Positions 11,556-23,860 of a DNA stretch of 64,000 bases are shown here, piece by piece (positions within the stretch are counted from its first letter, which is position 1; the number at the start of each line of letters is the position of its first letter). Both the position numbers and the translations under genes were made by a program. Under the pieces are notes generated by a model. The model did not search any database. It saw only the letters and a program-made list of their open reading frames with translations, and was not told where the DNA came from. The stretch comes from Ilex aquifolium (taxonomy: Eukaryota > Streptophyta > Magnoliopsida > Aquifoliales > Aquifoliaceae), in NCBI GenBank assembly GCA_951799425.1, contig OX637402.1, positions 29,356,492 to 29,420,491 on the forward strand, read 5' to 3'.

Positions 11556-14500
11556 TATATATATATATAATAAAGTAGAGATGAGTTTGAATTTTGAAGA
11601 CAAAGAGAGGTCCAGATCGTTTTGAGACAAAACATAAACACATCCAACGGACAATGTAATCCAAACATAAAAGACGGTTCATATCATCTTATAGATACTG
11701 ATTCGACGGTCTATAATGAGTACTGAATTTTATTTTCCCGCCCAACAATATTTTCTGACTCACGCATCTCTCTCTCCAAAATATTTTACTTCTAATAATT
11801 TCAACAAGACCTATAATTTCCGGACTCTAAAGAGTTATCCATGTAAAGACTTATCTCCACCTCTTCACACCTCTTCATATCTGTGCGTTTCTCACTCACT
11901 CCCACCCAAAATGTATCTCTCCATAATTATACATCTGTCTCTCACACACTCTATCACATAACTTCTCCCTACCATCACCACCGCCAGCCATGTTCACCGT
12001 CGGCAATCGTCATCGCCAACACACCAGGTTTTTCTCACTCTCTCTATATCTATGTTCCTCTCCTTCTTCGATTTTATTTCTCACTCTCACTCCAACCCAT
12101 AAGCCTCCCTTCCCAAAAACCCCAAACCATTAACTCCATCTTTGATTCTTTCCCAATATATTTGGTGTTTGTATTTTGTGTTTGGTTTGGATTAATTTAT
12201 AAATTAAAATGTTTTTGACATGTACTCATTCTAGTGTTGATTGAATTTGATGATGATGATTTTTTTTAGTTGGTTGATTTTTTGTGTTGATTGAATTTGA
12301 TGATATAATGTTATTGGGTGGTTGTATGATTTCCATTCTTGTACTCTGTATATTCAATTTTCTTCCTCTCTCTGATCAATGCTTTTGATTACAGGTTCCA
12401 AAGAGAGGATTGATGCTAATATAGAGAACTTTGTATAAGATTTTCATAATTACACCTTTTTGTGCCAAGCACTAAGTACTCATTTGGGTGCTGGATTTAT
12501 TTTCTATATTTTGCTTATTTATGCTAATGGGCTTTGGTTTTTGGTGTCTATTTGACTGATTTGTGCCATTGGGTATTGTTTTTTGGTGTTGAAACATAAT
12601 GCTTTGTAAACTTTCTGATTATTGTGTAAAACTCGGATAAATTTAAACTTTTTCTTAAAAAGGGTAAAACGATAATTTGCCACTATAATACGTATTTAAA
12701 ATACTCATGTTTCTAGAGTTCGGATGACACAACGGACTTCGCCGTTAGATTCGTATCGCGAAATCTAGTTACCTTGTCAAATTTCATCAAATTTTGAGAT
12801 AGTCGGATTTTGCACGTGTTTCGAAGCGACTGGGTGGCGGTTAACCTCACAAAGGTCCCCACAAATAAATTTTATAAAATTTCTTTATAATTGAATTAAA
12901 GTTCAAATAAAATTAATCGTTTCGGGGTGAAAACGGACCCGGAAAGGGGGGACGTGTGGCGCGACGTGGACCAAGTGTCAAGGGCTATAAATAGGAGCAA
13001 ATATCTGCATTTTAGGCAGAATTCTCTGCTCAAACTAGTGTGTAAAAGTGTGAGTGAGAGAGGAGAAGAAAAATAAAAAATTCAAGGCTTCTTCCTTCGA
13101 TTCACTGAGTTCCGTCGCTCGGATCGACTCGGACCAAGAGTTAAAGTCGATCACCGCGACAAGGGCTACGCAACCACACCAAGAACGAGTGATTTCACCA
13201 AAGATCCAAGAGGAGACTTTGAGGAAATCAAAGGTTTGGGGCTTAGGAGGTGTTCTTGAGGCTTCCTACCATTTCTACTATGCTCCAAGAGGTAGGGTCC
13301 TTCCTACTTTGGTTTTATTCCTACCTTTTGGGCTGATTTAAGGGGCTGTTATGTGGCTGTTTTAGGGACTGTTTTGGGCCTGTTTAGGGGCTGTTAAGGG
13401 GCTGAAATTGTGGGCTATTAAGGGGCTGAAATTGTGGTTATTTTGGGTTAAAATTGTGGACTGTTTTAGGGGCTGTTTTGGGTTGAAATTGTGGGTTGTT
13501 TTATGGCTTGTCTAGGGGCTGTTTTATGGCTTGTTTTGGGGCTGTTTTGTGGCTTGTTTCGGGGCCGTTATATGGCTTGTTTAGGGGCTATTATGTGGGC
13601 TGTTTTGTGGACATATTATATGTTTACATTAGGCCTTGAGAATTAAGGGTGTTATTGCTTGATTATGTAATGACATGCTTGGTTGTTGTTGTTAGATAAA
13701 ATGTTGATATATGTGTATTAATATATTGACATTGGGATGAGTTTTTTTGGAGGTTATATGCATACGATATGATTGTCCATGATACATGATGAAATGTGTG
13801 ATTTAAGTTGTCCATGTGACATTCACTACATATGAGACATGACATTGACATGCAATGGTACATTACATTGCATATACACGGGGACATCGCATTCCATGGG
13901 TGTGAGTGCATGGTTGAAAGCAAACACCACATTTGGTGATTGATAAGTGGGTTCGGTACCGTTGGACCAAGGTTCAACAGAGTCACATGGTTGCATGCCA
14001 TGAAAAAACTTGTGTCGGGTATAGCAAGAAGGACTAGACACTCCCTCGGGTGAAAAACCCGGTTACTGGCTCATACACTCCGACGGTGAAAGTCCAAAAG
14101 TGTAGATAGGCTTGCGGAGCCGGCTGTGTGATTCCAAAATCCGCTATCCATAAAGACACATGATTTTGTTTATGAAATGATCATTCGATGTGTAACATCC
14201 AACAAGTTTTGGTTTATAAATACATGACTTTTAGTTCAAAGTGATCATTACATGTAATTCATCAATGTCGGATTTTATTACATATTGACATTGCATTGTG
14301 TGGTGGGAGTTGGTGAAGACTCGAGTTATGATGCACGAGTGAGTTTCATCTCATTTGATAGCATGACATGTAGAATTCCAACCTAGAATTGCATATTCTT
14401 ACTTGGAATGTTGATGTGAATATGAATTGTTGAATGTGAACATTGCATGTGCACTTAGGTGGGGAGTAGCTTCTGTAGGAATTACTCTACTGGGCGTGGC

Positions 14501-17165
14501 TCGCCCTATACGACAAAAACATTTCAGGTGCGGGATATACGCCAGTGGACGGCTCTCATTCGGGGCCGCAAGGGTGAAGAAAGCCGACTTGTGGCTTCTA
14601 TAACTCCTTTTGTAAAAATTTTGGAGCAAACTAGTTTTGACATGTAATTTTATGTAAGTGAGTTGTAATTGAACTCATATGGATTGTTTTTAATATAACC
14701 TTGCATGTTTTTATATGAGTATGGATAAATGGACCCGGTGTGGTCAATTTTTACTCATAAATGGACCCGGTGCGGTCATTGTGTTATATTGGACCTCGGA
14801 TGGATCATGTTATTGTATATTGTACATGTTGGGTTTTGGGTAGAGCTCCCCATACAAAGGAGACTCTGTTCGATTTTGTTAAATTATGGATCCCGGTAAA
14901 TGGGATACAACGGTGTGATATCGAGTTACACGATATCCACAAGTATTCCGCGGGTTGATAGGTGATCAACGGACCCCCAGATTTTGGGGCGTCACATATT
15001 GTCTATAGTTTGGGAATGGTTTCTTGCAGGCAATGGTGGATGTTTTTGTGGAGTACATGAAAAGAATAGCTTTGCCTAGTTATCAATCATGCACATATCG
15101 ATAGTGTGTTGATTCAGCTTGCACAAGTCCCTAGCTGTGTTATCATCCATGGTGTGTATCTAGAAACTCATTGTATTCATATTACTATTCCAAAATTGGA
15201 AGCATGGTTTGCAAAGCATTTTTCCACCCTTATTTTCAATCAACTTATTTGGAGTTTCCTGCATATAATAAATTCATTGTTTCCTACCTATAAAAAATGA
15301 ATTAATACTCTACATTTTTTATTATTTGTTTTGGCCTCTGATCCGACAAATTGATTATGGTTGCAGTTAGGTTTAACTAAGTGCGGTTTTGACGATCGTG
15401 GATCGTTCTTAAGAGGAGTGAAGGCTATAAGAGAGCAGTCTCTTATATATGAAAGTCTTTGGTCCTGACAGAAAAACAACTTTTTGTGTAGTGGGTCATT
15501 TGGAGTAAGTGTAGTCCTTTACTTCATTTTTCTTTGCATCTTGGCCAATTAATATGCAATTTCTATATGATTTTGGAAAGTCTCCATTATTTTTTAATTT
15601 TGGTTGTGTTTGACTGTAATTAGGTTCAGTTTGATGCACAATTTTTATTTAGGTTCCTAAATACAAGTCCATAAAGTAAAGTTCATGTTATAAAGCTTGA
15701 CGGGAAGCGGATAGCATATTCATATGTTGTCAGACAATCCCTTGAAGAAAAGTTCCTTGAACCACTTTTGGGAACACTACTTGATAAGGCTTTTGTGTAT
15801 GTTTTATGGTCAAAAGTGGAGAACTGAGTTTTAGCTTTTGGGTGATTAATGATTAGAGTTGTAAAACTTATGTTTGTTTAGATTTAACCATGGTTTGTTG
15901 CGTGATGGTAATATTATGCATAAGTGCATTGGTTTTGTATGATCTGAGTTTTTAACGAAAAACATTTTGAAATTTATATTTGGTTTTGTGATTTTGAAGT
16001 TTGGTCTGATTTGGTTTGATATGTACAGTTAAGTTGAGCTATTGAAAAGTCAATACTAGAAACTTACTAGGTTCGATGGGTATTTGGTATTTCTTTTTGG
16101 TTTTTTTATGGTTTTCTTAATTTTATGTGCATTTGGATGAAGTAGGTACAATTTTGGATTTGAAGTGAAACCAATTTGTCATGCTAATTTGATCTTTTTG
16201 GAGAAGTTTAGGCATTACTAGCTTGCTCTAGAGAAACTACTCTTTATATTGAAGTGTTTACTTGGCATTTGCACTGACGACTGCCTAGGAGTAGTTTTAG
16301 ATTTTGTCTCAATAACTCTCTATTTGTTTCTAGATCTCTATTGCAATTGTTTTTTTTTTTTTTTATCATGGATCTTTTATTTCTTGTGGTGGTTTTGTAT
16401 TGGAATGTGAGTTTATTGCTCTGACTTTGGGTAGAGATGATTGATAGGATTTTAACATGGAAACTAAAGTTGTACCAAGCTGCATTACTTCAATCTGTTC
16501 TAGTATAATGTTCGAATTATAAAGTAGTGAAATCTATTTTAAAAGACACCGAGTACTGATTTTTAGATATATGCAAATATTATGGTTTTGATTTCACAGT
16601 TGTAGTTTAGGTGGCAGAGGATTTGTCGATTAGCTTTGTATAAATGTGAGCTGAATTTTCTCTTCAAAGCCAAGGGAAGCTCATTTCTTGAAAGCGGCAC
16701 ATTATAGTCGAATAGTTGTTTCTATTTGATTCTATTTATATATAACTTTTATTTATTTTTATAATAATTTCACGTGGTGTTTTCAGTCTACAATCAAGCT
16801 ACCTCACGTATGATTCGTATCTAAAATGTTTCTTCTTAATAGTTAGTTTACTCTTAATAGTTAGTTTGTTGTTCTTACGTTTTTTAGGAAAGATTGAGGT
16901 TTCGAGTTTTGAAATTGGATTGTGTTGATATTGGAAATGTATAACTGTGAATTTTGTGGCTTGGAAAAGTTTATTATCATTGTGTTTGGTTTATTATATG
17001 TTTTTGGATTTAATTATGCATTAAGTTAGAAATGTGGGCATCATTGCTTTGGGGAATAGTTAAAAATAGAGTTACTGTAGTTCAGGAAAGAAAAAAAGAT
17101 TGGGTTGTTAAACATTGTCAATTATTTGCGATTTTTTATTTGTTACGTAGTGCCTTCAGGTACGG
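11556..17165. other. 5.6-kb insertion in block 1 only, with gene-like fragments
   Basis: The two blocks align up to about 11550 (ttcatcagg against gcaacagg) and again from about 17170 (catatgag/ttatatgag, then gcactg...gtggagggaggg). Block 2 lacks everything between. Outside the solo LTR the insertion holds a CT-rich leader-like stretch (11720-12020), an acceptor-like site with a short exon-like piece near 12395-12440, and an open piece near 15693-15810 (KLDGKRIAYSYVVRQSLEEK). I do not recognise these. It may be a transposon carrying host gene pieces; I could not define its ends. Confidence 0.5.
12625..14996. mobile_element. Solo LTR of a Ty3-type retrotransposon (2372 bp)
   Basis: Starts TGTAAAAC and ends GGCGTCACA (TG...CA, with TGT/ACA termini). 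It is flanked by the 5-bp target duplication TATTG at 12620-12624 and 14997-15001. It contains a TATA box (ctataaatag, about 12985), a transcript-leader-like stretch, and a run of diverged GGGCTGTT motifs (13330-13610). No gag, pol or second LTR is adjacent, so recombination between two LTRs probably removed the interior. The terminal sequence resembles Tekay/Del-type plant LTRs; that assignment is from memory of the family. Open frames inside it are not genes. Confidence 0.85.
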
Positions 17166-17462
17166 GTAATTTCTAGTTTACTTATATGAGATGGCGCACT
17201 GTAGTGGAGGGAGGGAGTGAGATGCCTCCATTACCAAATGAAATGACGAACATACCCTTCTAAAAAGTAAGGATGGGAAGAAGAATGGTGTGAAATACAA
17301 GGATATTTTTGTCCTTGAAGTTATAAATTAACAACAATAGTTTGAGACAAGTGAGAGAGCTTCATGCCTCCAACAATATTTTTAACATCAACCCTAAACT
17401 AGTATTACTGTTTTTATCTTCTTTCCCTAGCTAGCCTCCACACTCACAACTATTATTCTTGC

Positions 17463-17671
17463 ATGGCTTCTTCCAAAGTAAAAGGAATGAGAGTCACTGT
17501 TCTCAATGAAGAAAGAGCCTATACAAATTTGGGTCTCATTTCTGTTTGCAGAAGATATTGTCGACTTGGTTGTCATGATATCCAATTTAAGGACTTTCAT
17601 TGGATCCAAGAAACACTTAATAGCAAACATTGAATGATATGTTGGTTGTGTTCCTACTATATCTTTTAATG
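17463..17671 (+). pseudogene. NSF-like exon 1 relic (block 1)
   Basis: ATG 17463 opens MASSKVKGMRVTVLNEERAY, closely matching NSF exon 1 of copies B and C (MRVT...AYTNLG). The frame shifts after about 26 codons. LNDMLVV continues in another frame up to 17671, followed by GTAACT, a good splice donor. No exon 2 follows within several kb. It is therefore a stranded first exon, with 5' flank pyrimidine-rich like a promoter leader. Confidence 0.75.
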
Positions 17672-18356
17672 GTAACTTTTAAGTTGAAGTTGGTATTTGT
17701 GTGTGAAGAATATAAAATTGAGTGTATGGTATATAAACATAAATCATGTTTAATTAAGTTAGTGTCATATACAATTAAATTTGTATCAATTCATTTATCA
17801 AAAAAGTTTGACGTGTTAACTCGCTTGTGATCCAAATTCAATAAAACTAAAAAATATTTGGTATCTTCACTTCAAATTTGACTGATCATGTTAAAAAATT
17901 TCACATCCAATCTAAATGTATGTCAATATCTAAACTTGGATCATGTTATTATCTAAATGTGGGCAAATCCTAAACCGACGAAAATTGGGGAAAAAAAAAT
18001 TAATGGGTACATGGATCTTATATCATATAGGGAAAAGAAAAATAGAAAATGAGTAGGAGATCTTTACAGTTTTTTTACTGTTTTACATGAGATTTTACGG
18101 CAAATGGGTTTATTCCTTCACATAGAAAATTTAATTCTTAAAAATTAAAAGGGTCGACAATTGTAAAAAAAATTCGGTGCCCAATTATCATTTGTCACAA
18201 TATTAGCTTGTGAGACATAAAATATATTTTTTTATTAAAAAAATTGATCAAATAATAAATTACAGTCATATATTCAGAATGTATAATCCATTATAATAAT
18301 AAGATAAGAGTATTTTTTGAATCCCTAAATTACTTTACCACAAAGATAGTTTAAAT

Positions 18357-18538
18357 CAATAATATACTGACCAAATTTTAGGATCAAATTTAGAGACCAA
18401 ATGACATGGCAGCTGACTTGAGTTTATGTATTTGGTGTTATGTCATTTGGGCCCCAATAAATACTCCAAATGACATGCTGCCATGTCATTTGGGTTCTAA
18501 ATTTGGTCTCAAAATTTGGTCAGTGTAGCATTACTCAA
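18357..18538. mobile_element. MITE present only in block 1
   Basis: Ends are inverted repeats (actgaccaaatttta against aaaatttggtcagt), with an internal inverted pair ccaaatgacatggcagc / gctgccatgtcatttgg. It interrupts sequence that is continuous in block 2 (gacagtttaaatttgatc), with TTAAAT on both sides as the probable target duplication. Confidence 0.75.
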
Positions 18539-18590
18539 TTTAAATTTGATCTATTTTAATTTTAACGATTTATATTTCATCTAATTTAAT

Positions 18591-19612
18591 TAGGGAGAAT
18601 TACATCTAGACTTCCTGAGGTTTGTCATTTAATCACTCAGACCCCCTGAAATTTAAAATATTACACACAGACCTCCTAAAGCTGGACGCGCGTAACACTT
18701 AGACCCCTACTGTAAATATATCCGTTAATAAATTACACCTAGACCCCCTTGAAGTTTGTACGCATATAATACTTAGACTTCTTAAGTTTAAAATGTTATA
18801 CTTAGACAAAAAATACTCCAATCAAAGATAGAATATTAAATTTTTTAAATTTTACAACCAAAATTCATGTTCTATTGTATCATTTATTGAAATAAAATCA
18901 TAAATAAAAATTCAACTTTTTCTTAAAAAATTGTAATTATCATACAATTATACTATCTATTGGAATAAAATTAAAAAATCAAATAAAGGGTCTAAGTCAT
19001 TCTTAATAGAACATGAATTTTACAACCAAAATTTATGTTCTATTATTTCATTTATTTAAATAAAATCAAAAAGAAAAATCTAATTTTTAAAAAAAAAAGC
19101 ATAGTTAGTATACAATTGTAATATCTATTAGAATAAAATTAAAAAATTACACAAGGGGTCAATTGTAACGAACACAATATTTTTTAGTTTCAATTGAGAT
19201 AGTTTGGTATTTTAATTTGGTCGTTTAAATGATCAAATTAAATTTCAATAAACAATATAATTGTATACTAATTACGATTTTTTAAGAAAAATTTGAATTT
19301 AAATTTTTTATTTTATTTCAATAAATGATACAATAGAACATGAATTTTAGTTGTAAAATTTACAATATTTGATAAATAATATTTGATTGAAGTATTTTTG
19401 GTCTAAATATAATATTTTAAACTTAAAGGGTCTAAGTAATATATGTTTACAAATTTCAGGGGGCCTGCATATAATTTATTAATGGATATATTTACAATAG
19501 GGGTCTAAGTGTTAAGTGAATACAAATTTCAGGAGGTTTGAGTGTAATACTTTAAATATTAGGGAGTCTAGGTGATTAAGTGACAAACCTAAAGTGTTAA
19601 TGTAATTCTCAC
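18591..19612. mobile_element. 1-kb foldback element with long inverted repeats, block 1 only
   Basis: Left end agggagaattacatctagac and right end gttaatgtaattctcact are inverted repeats that continue inward for several hundred bases (for example taaatatatccgttaataaa against its complement on the right). TTTAAT flanks both sides (18585-18590 and 19613-19618). Block 2 has the empty site at about 56041. The arms contain repeated phrases such as acttagacccc. No transposase frame is seen. Confidence 0.8.
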
Positions 19613-19689
19613 TTTAATCTAATAACTCATAAATTCATCCACTTTAATCCAACCAAAAACTAATCCCGCCCAAAACTTAAATCCCTTGC

Positions 19690-21680
19690 ACGTCCTCCAA
19701 CCCACTGTCAGATACTCAGAGTCAGAGCCCCTCTCTCACACTCTCTCTCTCTCTCTTTCTGTCTCCACACTCGTTGCGACTTCTTTATCTCTCCACTCCC
19801 TGCGACTTCTCTCTCTCTGCAATATCTGCCTTGGCTCACCGGCGACGACCATACACCACAGGTTAGCTACTCTCTCTCTCACCTCTCTTTCTTCACACAC
19901 ACACACACAAAAACAAACCCACAACACAAAACGCACAGATCACGCAGAAACCCACAACACGAGCACACAGATAACGCACACACACAGCAGCACACACACA
20001 CACACAGAGACAAACAGACCACACACACATCCCACAGAAGCACGCACACACGCAAATTAATTTGGATTTTTGAATGTTAGGGTTTTCAATTTGGGTGTTG
20101 AATAGAGTTTGTGAAATTTCAATTGATTTTTTAAAAAAAAAAAAATTATGAAATAGGTTTATAGTGTCTTGATTGGATGAATGTTGGAGTTATTTAGATT
20201 AAGATTGTGTGTTAATTTATTTTACTTCCACAATTTTAGAGATTGTGTGTCAATTAGTGTGAAATAGGCTTATAGGGTCTTGATTTGATGTACGTTAGGG
20301 TTATTTAGATTAAGATTGTGTGTTATTTGAATGTTATGTGTTAATTTCATTCAATAAGATTTGTAGGGTTTTTGGATGTTAGGGTTTTTGTTAATCGCAT
20401 GGAATGGATGTTGAGTTGATGATTATTGAGGGTTCATTTTGGAAAATTTGTTGGCTAATTTTTTTTCAAGTTGGGTTTTTAATTTGGGTGTTAAATAAGG
20501 TTTGGAAATTTCAAATTGTTTTTTTTTTAATTATGAAATAGGTTTATAGGGTCTTGATTTGATGAATGTTAGGGTTATTGAGATTAAGATTGTGTGTTAA
20601 TTGATTTTACTTTCATAATTTCAAAGATTGTGTATTAATTGATATGAAATATGTTTATAAGGTCTTGATTTGATGTATGTTACGGTTATTTAGATTAAGA
20701 TTGTGTGTCAATTGAAGGTTACGTATTAAGTTCATTCAATAAGATTTTTAGTGTTTTTGGATGTTGAATGTTCATTTTATGAAATTTGTAGGCTAATTTT
20801 AGTTGTTGAATTTTTTGAAAGTAATTGAAAAATATTTAGTAAGAAATTGAATGTTAAGGTTTTTAAATTGGTTTTCCTTTCATGAAATAGGATTTTTGAA
20901 ATATGAAATTGGGTTTTTTTGAAAGAGGTTCATATGGTTTTGATATGTGTTAATGAAGATTGTGTGTTTAGGTTATTAGAGTTTTGATTGAATCTATGTT
21001 AAGTTTTTTATGAAAGAGATTTGTAAGGTTGACATTTGATGCTTATTCATTTGGGTTTAGATTGCTTTGGATTGTGCAATAGATGTATCAAAGGTTGTCC
21101 AGGTCCCTCTCTTTCTGCCTCTCTAATAGCTACTGAGAGGGAGTGTAGAGATGCACGTGAGTGGTTGTGCTCTTGGTAGGTGTGCATAATCAATATTTTT
21201 TGTTGCTAATGAATTATTATCTATCACAATTTATATCGTTAACATGAGGTAAGGCATTTCATATATTGTGGTTTTGTTGCGTTGGTACTCAGTTTCCAAT
21301 CCTATCTCTTTCTCTCTATATTGTAGTTCCTTTTTCTTGCTTCATAAAAAATCTCTTTTCTCCAAACTCAGTGTCTTTACTGGTACCGAAATCAATTGCT
21401 TCGAAATTCTTAGACATCAAAGGTTCATGGCTGTGAGATAAAGTTCTGTTTCTAATTCAAAGACTACAACACAACACGGTTGAAGTTATGCCCCCTCAGT
21501 CACCAGGTTACGAAATAAAACATCTCTTGAAGTTTATATATTAGTTGATTAGAAACTATTTTTTTATGGTTATTCTAATTTGTGTTCCAGCATGAGATTA
21601 AATATTTATTTCTCTCCAAATGTAGGCTTGTTTCTTGAAAATGAAGTTTTATTGGTACGGGAGGAATAGGAAAATAGGTA
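19690..21680 (+). other. CT-rich leader with a long intron, upstream of copy C
   Basis: 19725-19860 is a CT-rich stretch ending accacag, followed by gttagc, which looks like a 5' UTR exon and donor. 19895-20050 is CA-rich. 20050-21100 is a T/G-rich intron-like stretch with repeated phrases (ttagggttatttagattaag). Possible further exons with acceptors lie at 21100-21160 and 21350-21510 (atgccccctcagtcaccag). I recognise no protein. It may be the 5' end of a lost gene or the old promoter of copy C. Confidence 0.45.
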
Positions 21681-22539
21681 AGATCTTGTATCCTTCTTTA
21701 CTTGATCAGATCTGTTGCAGTAGTCTTTGATGTTGGTCTTAATTTCCATAATTTATTCGATTTTGTTTCATTAATTTAATTTAAGATAATTTGTCATCGG
21801 TGCGAAACATTGTCAATAGAATTTGTGATGTACACACATTAACATGTGGTATATTGTACACAACGAAAAATTTCTCCCACAGTCCGACTCTAGTAGTGCA
21901 AATTTGTTGTACCTCTTTGCAGTAACATGCTGCGTCCTGCAGGACGTTGGTGTATTGGGAATGGAGAATGGTGTCAAAAACAAATGGGTCTTGGAACCAT
22001 AAAAACAAACGGAATGGTGTGACCTTTTAACATTAGAATGGAATAGTATTGCTTCCATTCGCAACAGATGGTTCTTGCATGGCGATGAGAATCACTGTTA
22101 TCACCAACGACAGGGCCTACACTAACCTGGGTTTCATCTCTGCCGGAAATGTTGAGGACTTTGCTGTGAACGATATACTGGTTGTCACCTCCGATATCCT
22201 TTAATCAAGTTGGTATTGTGTGTGTAGTGTGTACTGTATTTGAAGAAATTGTGTGTAGTCGGTTTGTGTTGTGTTTGGATACAAAAATGACGTTGGTAGT
22301 GTGTAGTGGATGTATTTGTGTATCGTTGAATGGTTGAAATGGAAGTTTTCCTTTATACTGAGCTCGGCGCAGAGAGAGAGAGAGAAACCTGGCCTGGCCG
22401 GGACCGGGTTGAATTGATATTTGGACCGCTTATGCATCAAACTTGTCAAATGCCCATCATTAACTCCACCAATTTTGATCCAACCCGTGTGAACTGGAAA
22501 GTTCATGTAGACTGGGGTGGGTAAGCTACTAAGCTACCT

Positions 22540-22700
22540 TCTAGAAAAGCCCAATGAGTTCTACCCCAAAAATCTCTATCGCTGTCTCACGATCTCTACA
22601 TAGCGCCTCTCACCGTGATTTCACTTCGTCTTTCTCGCACTCGCAGCAAGTGGTCTGTGGTCCGTCGTCCATTTAGTGCTACCTGTTCGTCTGGTTGTTA
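22540..22700 (+). other. Second leader-like stretch inside copy C
   Basis: Pyrimidine-rich sequence (gctgtctcacgatctctaca ... gcactcgcagcaagtgg) ending cgtctg followed by gttgtt, resembling a plant 5' UTR exon with a donor. It marks where copy C stops matching copy B intron 1. A duplicate lies at 59060-59210. No protein recognised. Confidence 0.35.
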
Positions 22701-22999
22701 ATTTTTAGCTCTATTTTCATTGGGCTTTCTTTTTTCTGTTTATGTCATAGAATTTGTTCTCTTTGTCTAGATTTGCATTTGTAGTTATTTATTTGAACAA
22801 TTTTGAGGTGTTTTGAGCAAAATCTTCTCTATTGGTCTCCATTCTTTATATCAAAGTTATTCTCTCTCCTGCTATGGTCTATGCAATCAGTGGTTGCTTG
22901 TCCTTTTTTTTGAAAACTGATAATTCTTATTCATAGAATAGGAACTTAGTTAGAACTTACAATTGGATAATAAGAGAGATCTTAACTCACAAGGTGGGC

Positions 23000-23860
23000 A
23001 AGCACCCCAATTTGTAGGGAGATTGTGTCTCGTGTGATTTGTTGCTAACCAGTGTGCAGGCTTGTTAATAGGTCCAGGAATGTGTTTGAAGGATAGGTTT
23101 AAGGTTTAAGCTTATGGAAATAGCTCTTCTACCACACCTTCCACTTCCCAAGGGGGCACCAACTCAGTTGAGCTCAACAGGATTATCTCTATGTTATCAC
23201 CTTCCGCAGTTGCTTCTTTTGCCTGCAACTGCCATCAGACATACTTCCCGGATTGCTAAAGCTTCAGAGTGTAAGCTAGATAATGCCGGGATAGACCTTG
23301 TTCTTTCTTCCACTACCCCTTAATGATCTCTAATGAGGACCCCTACTAAAGCTGTATTTTGGTTTTGCTTATAGGCTCCATCACAGTTGACTTTGAGTCT
23401 GTTTCTATTTGGAGGGCTCCAAACTTCTGTAACATTTGTTTGCTCTTGTGCATTGGAGCCCTGATTTTGAGGTGCCTCTAGTACCAATAGCTGGTCATTG
23501 CAAGCTCTCAGAGCTTCATAGATAATTGCATTTGGGTTGGTTTTTTTTTTAACAGATTTGTGTTATATAGAAACATTGTAGAACAAAACTGAGCAGGAGA
23601 ACAAACCAACTTATGGTCATTACTTTGTGTACAAAAGCAAGAGTCTGGCAACTTCCAATCTTGAATCAAAGTCCTATTTTAATTGAAAGGCATTGCCTTT
23701 GAGCTTCCGTGATGCAATTCTGTTATGGTTGTATTGACAATTTCTTTTTGAATTGTGTTTGCATCTTTGAACTCATTTCTAAAAATGTTTTTGTTCATTT
23801 TGCTCCAAAATGCACAAACTGCTATTATGTTTTTCCTCTACATATAATGATAGTCATTTA
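23000..23860 (-). mobile_element. LINE ORF2 remnant with RNase H domain, in copy C
   Basis: On the minus strand, 23430 down to 23113 translates as the RNase H domain found at the end of plant LINE ORF2 proteins: NRNRLKVNCDGAYKQNQNT (active-site Asp in NCDGAY) and SLHSEALAIRE (active-site Glu). A stop interrupts it near 23320. 23540-23830 (minus) encodes the preceding C-terminal region (FRNEFKDANTIQKE). The element is dead and sits where exons 2-10 should be. Confidence 0.7.

Noticed and set aside
13054..14647. Open frames of 60-112 codons between 13.0 and 14.7 kb
   Set aside because: They lie inside the solo LTR, which is normally non-coding.
19686..20060. 124-codon frame rich in T and H
   Set aside because: Low-complexity translation of CT and CA microsatellites.
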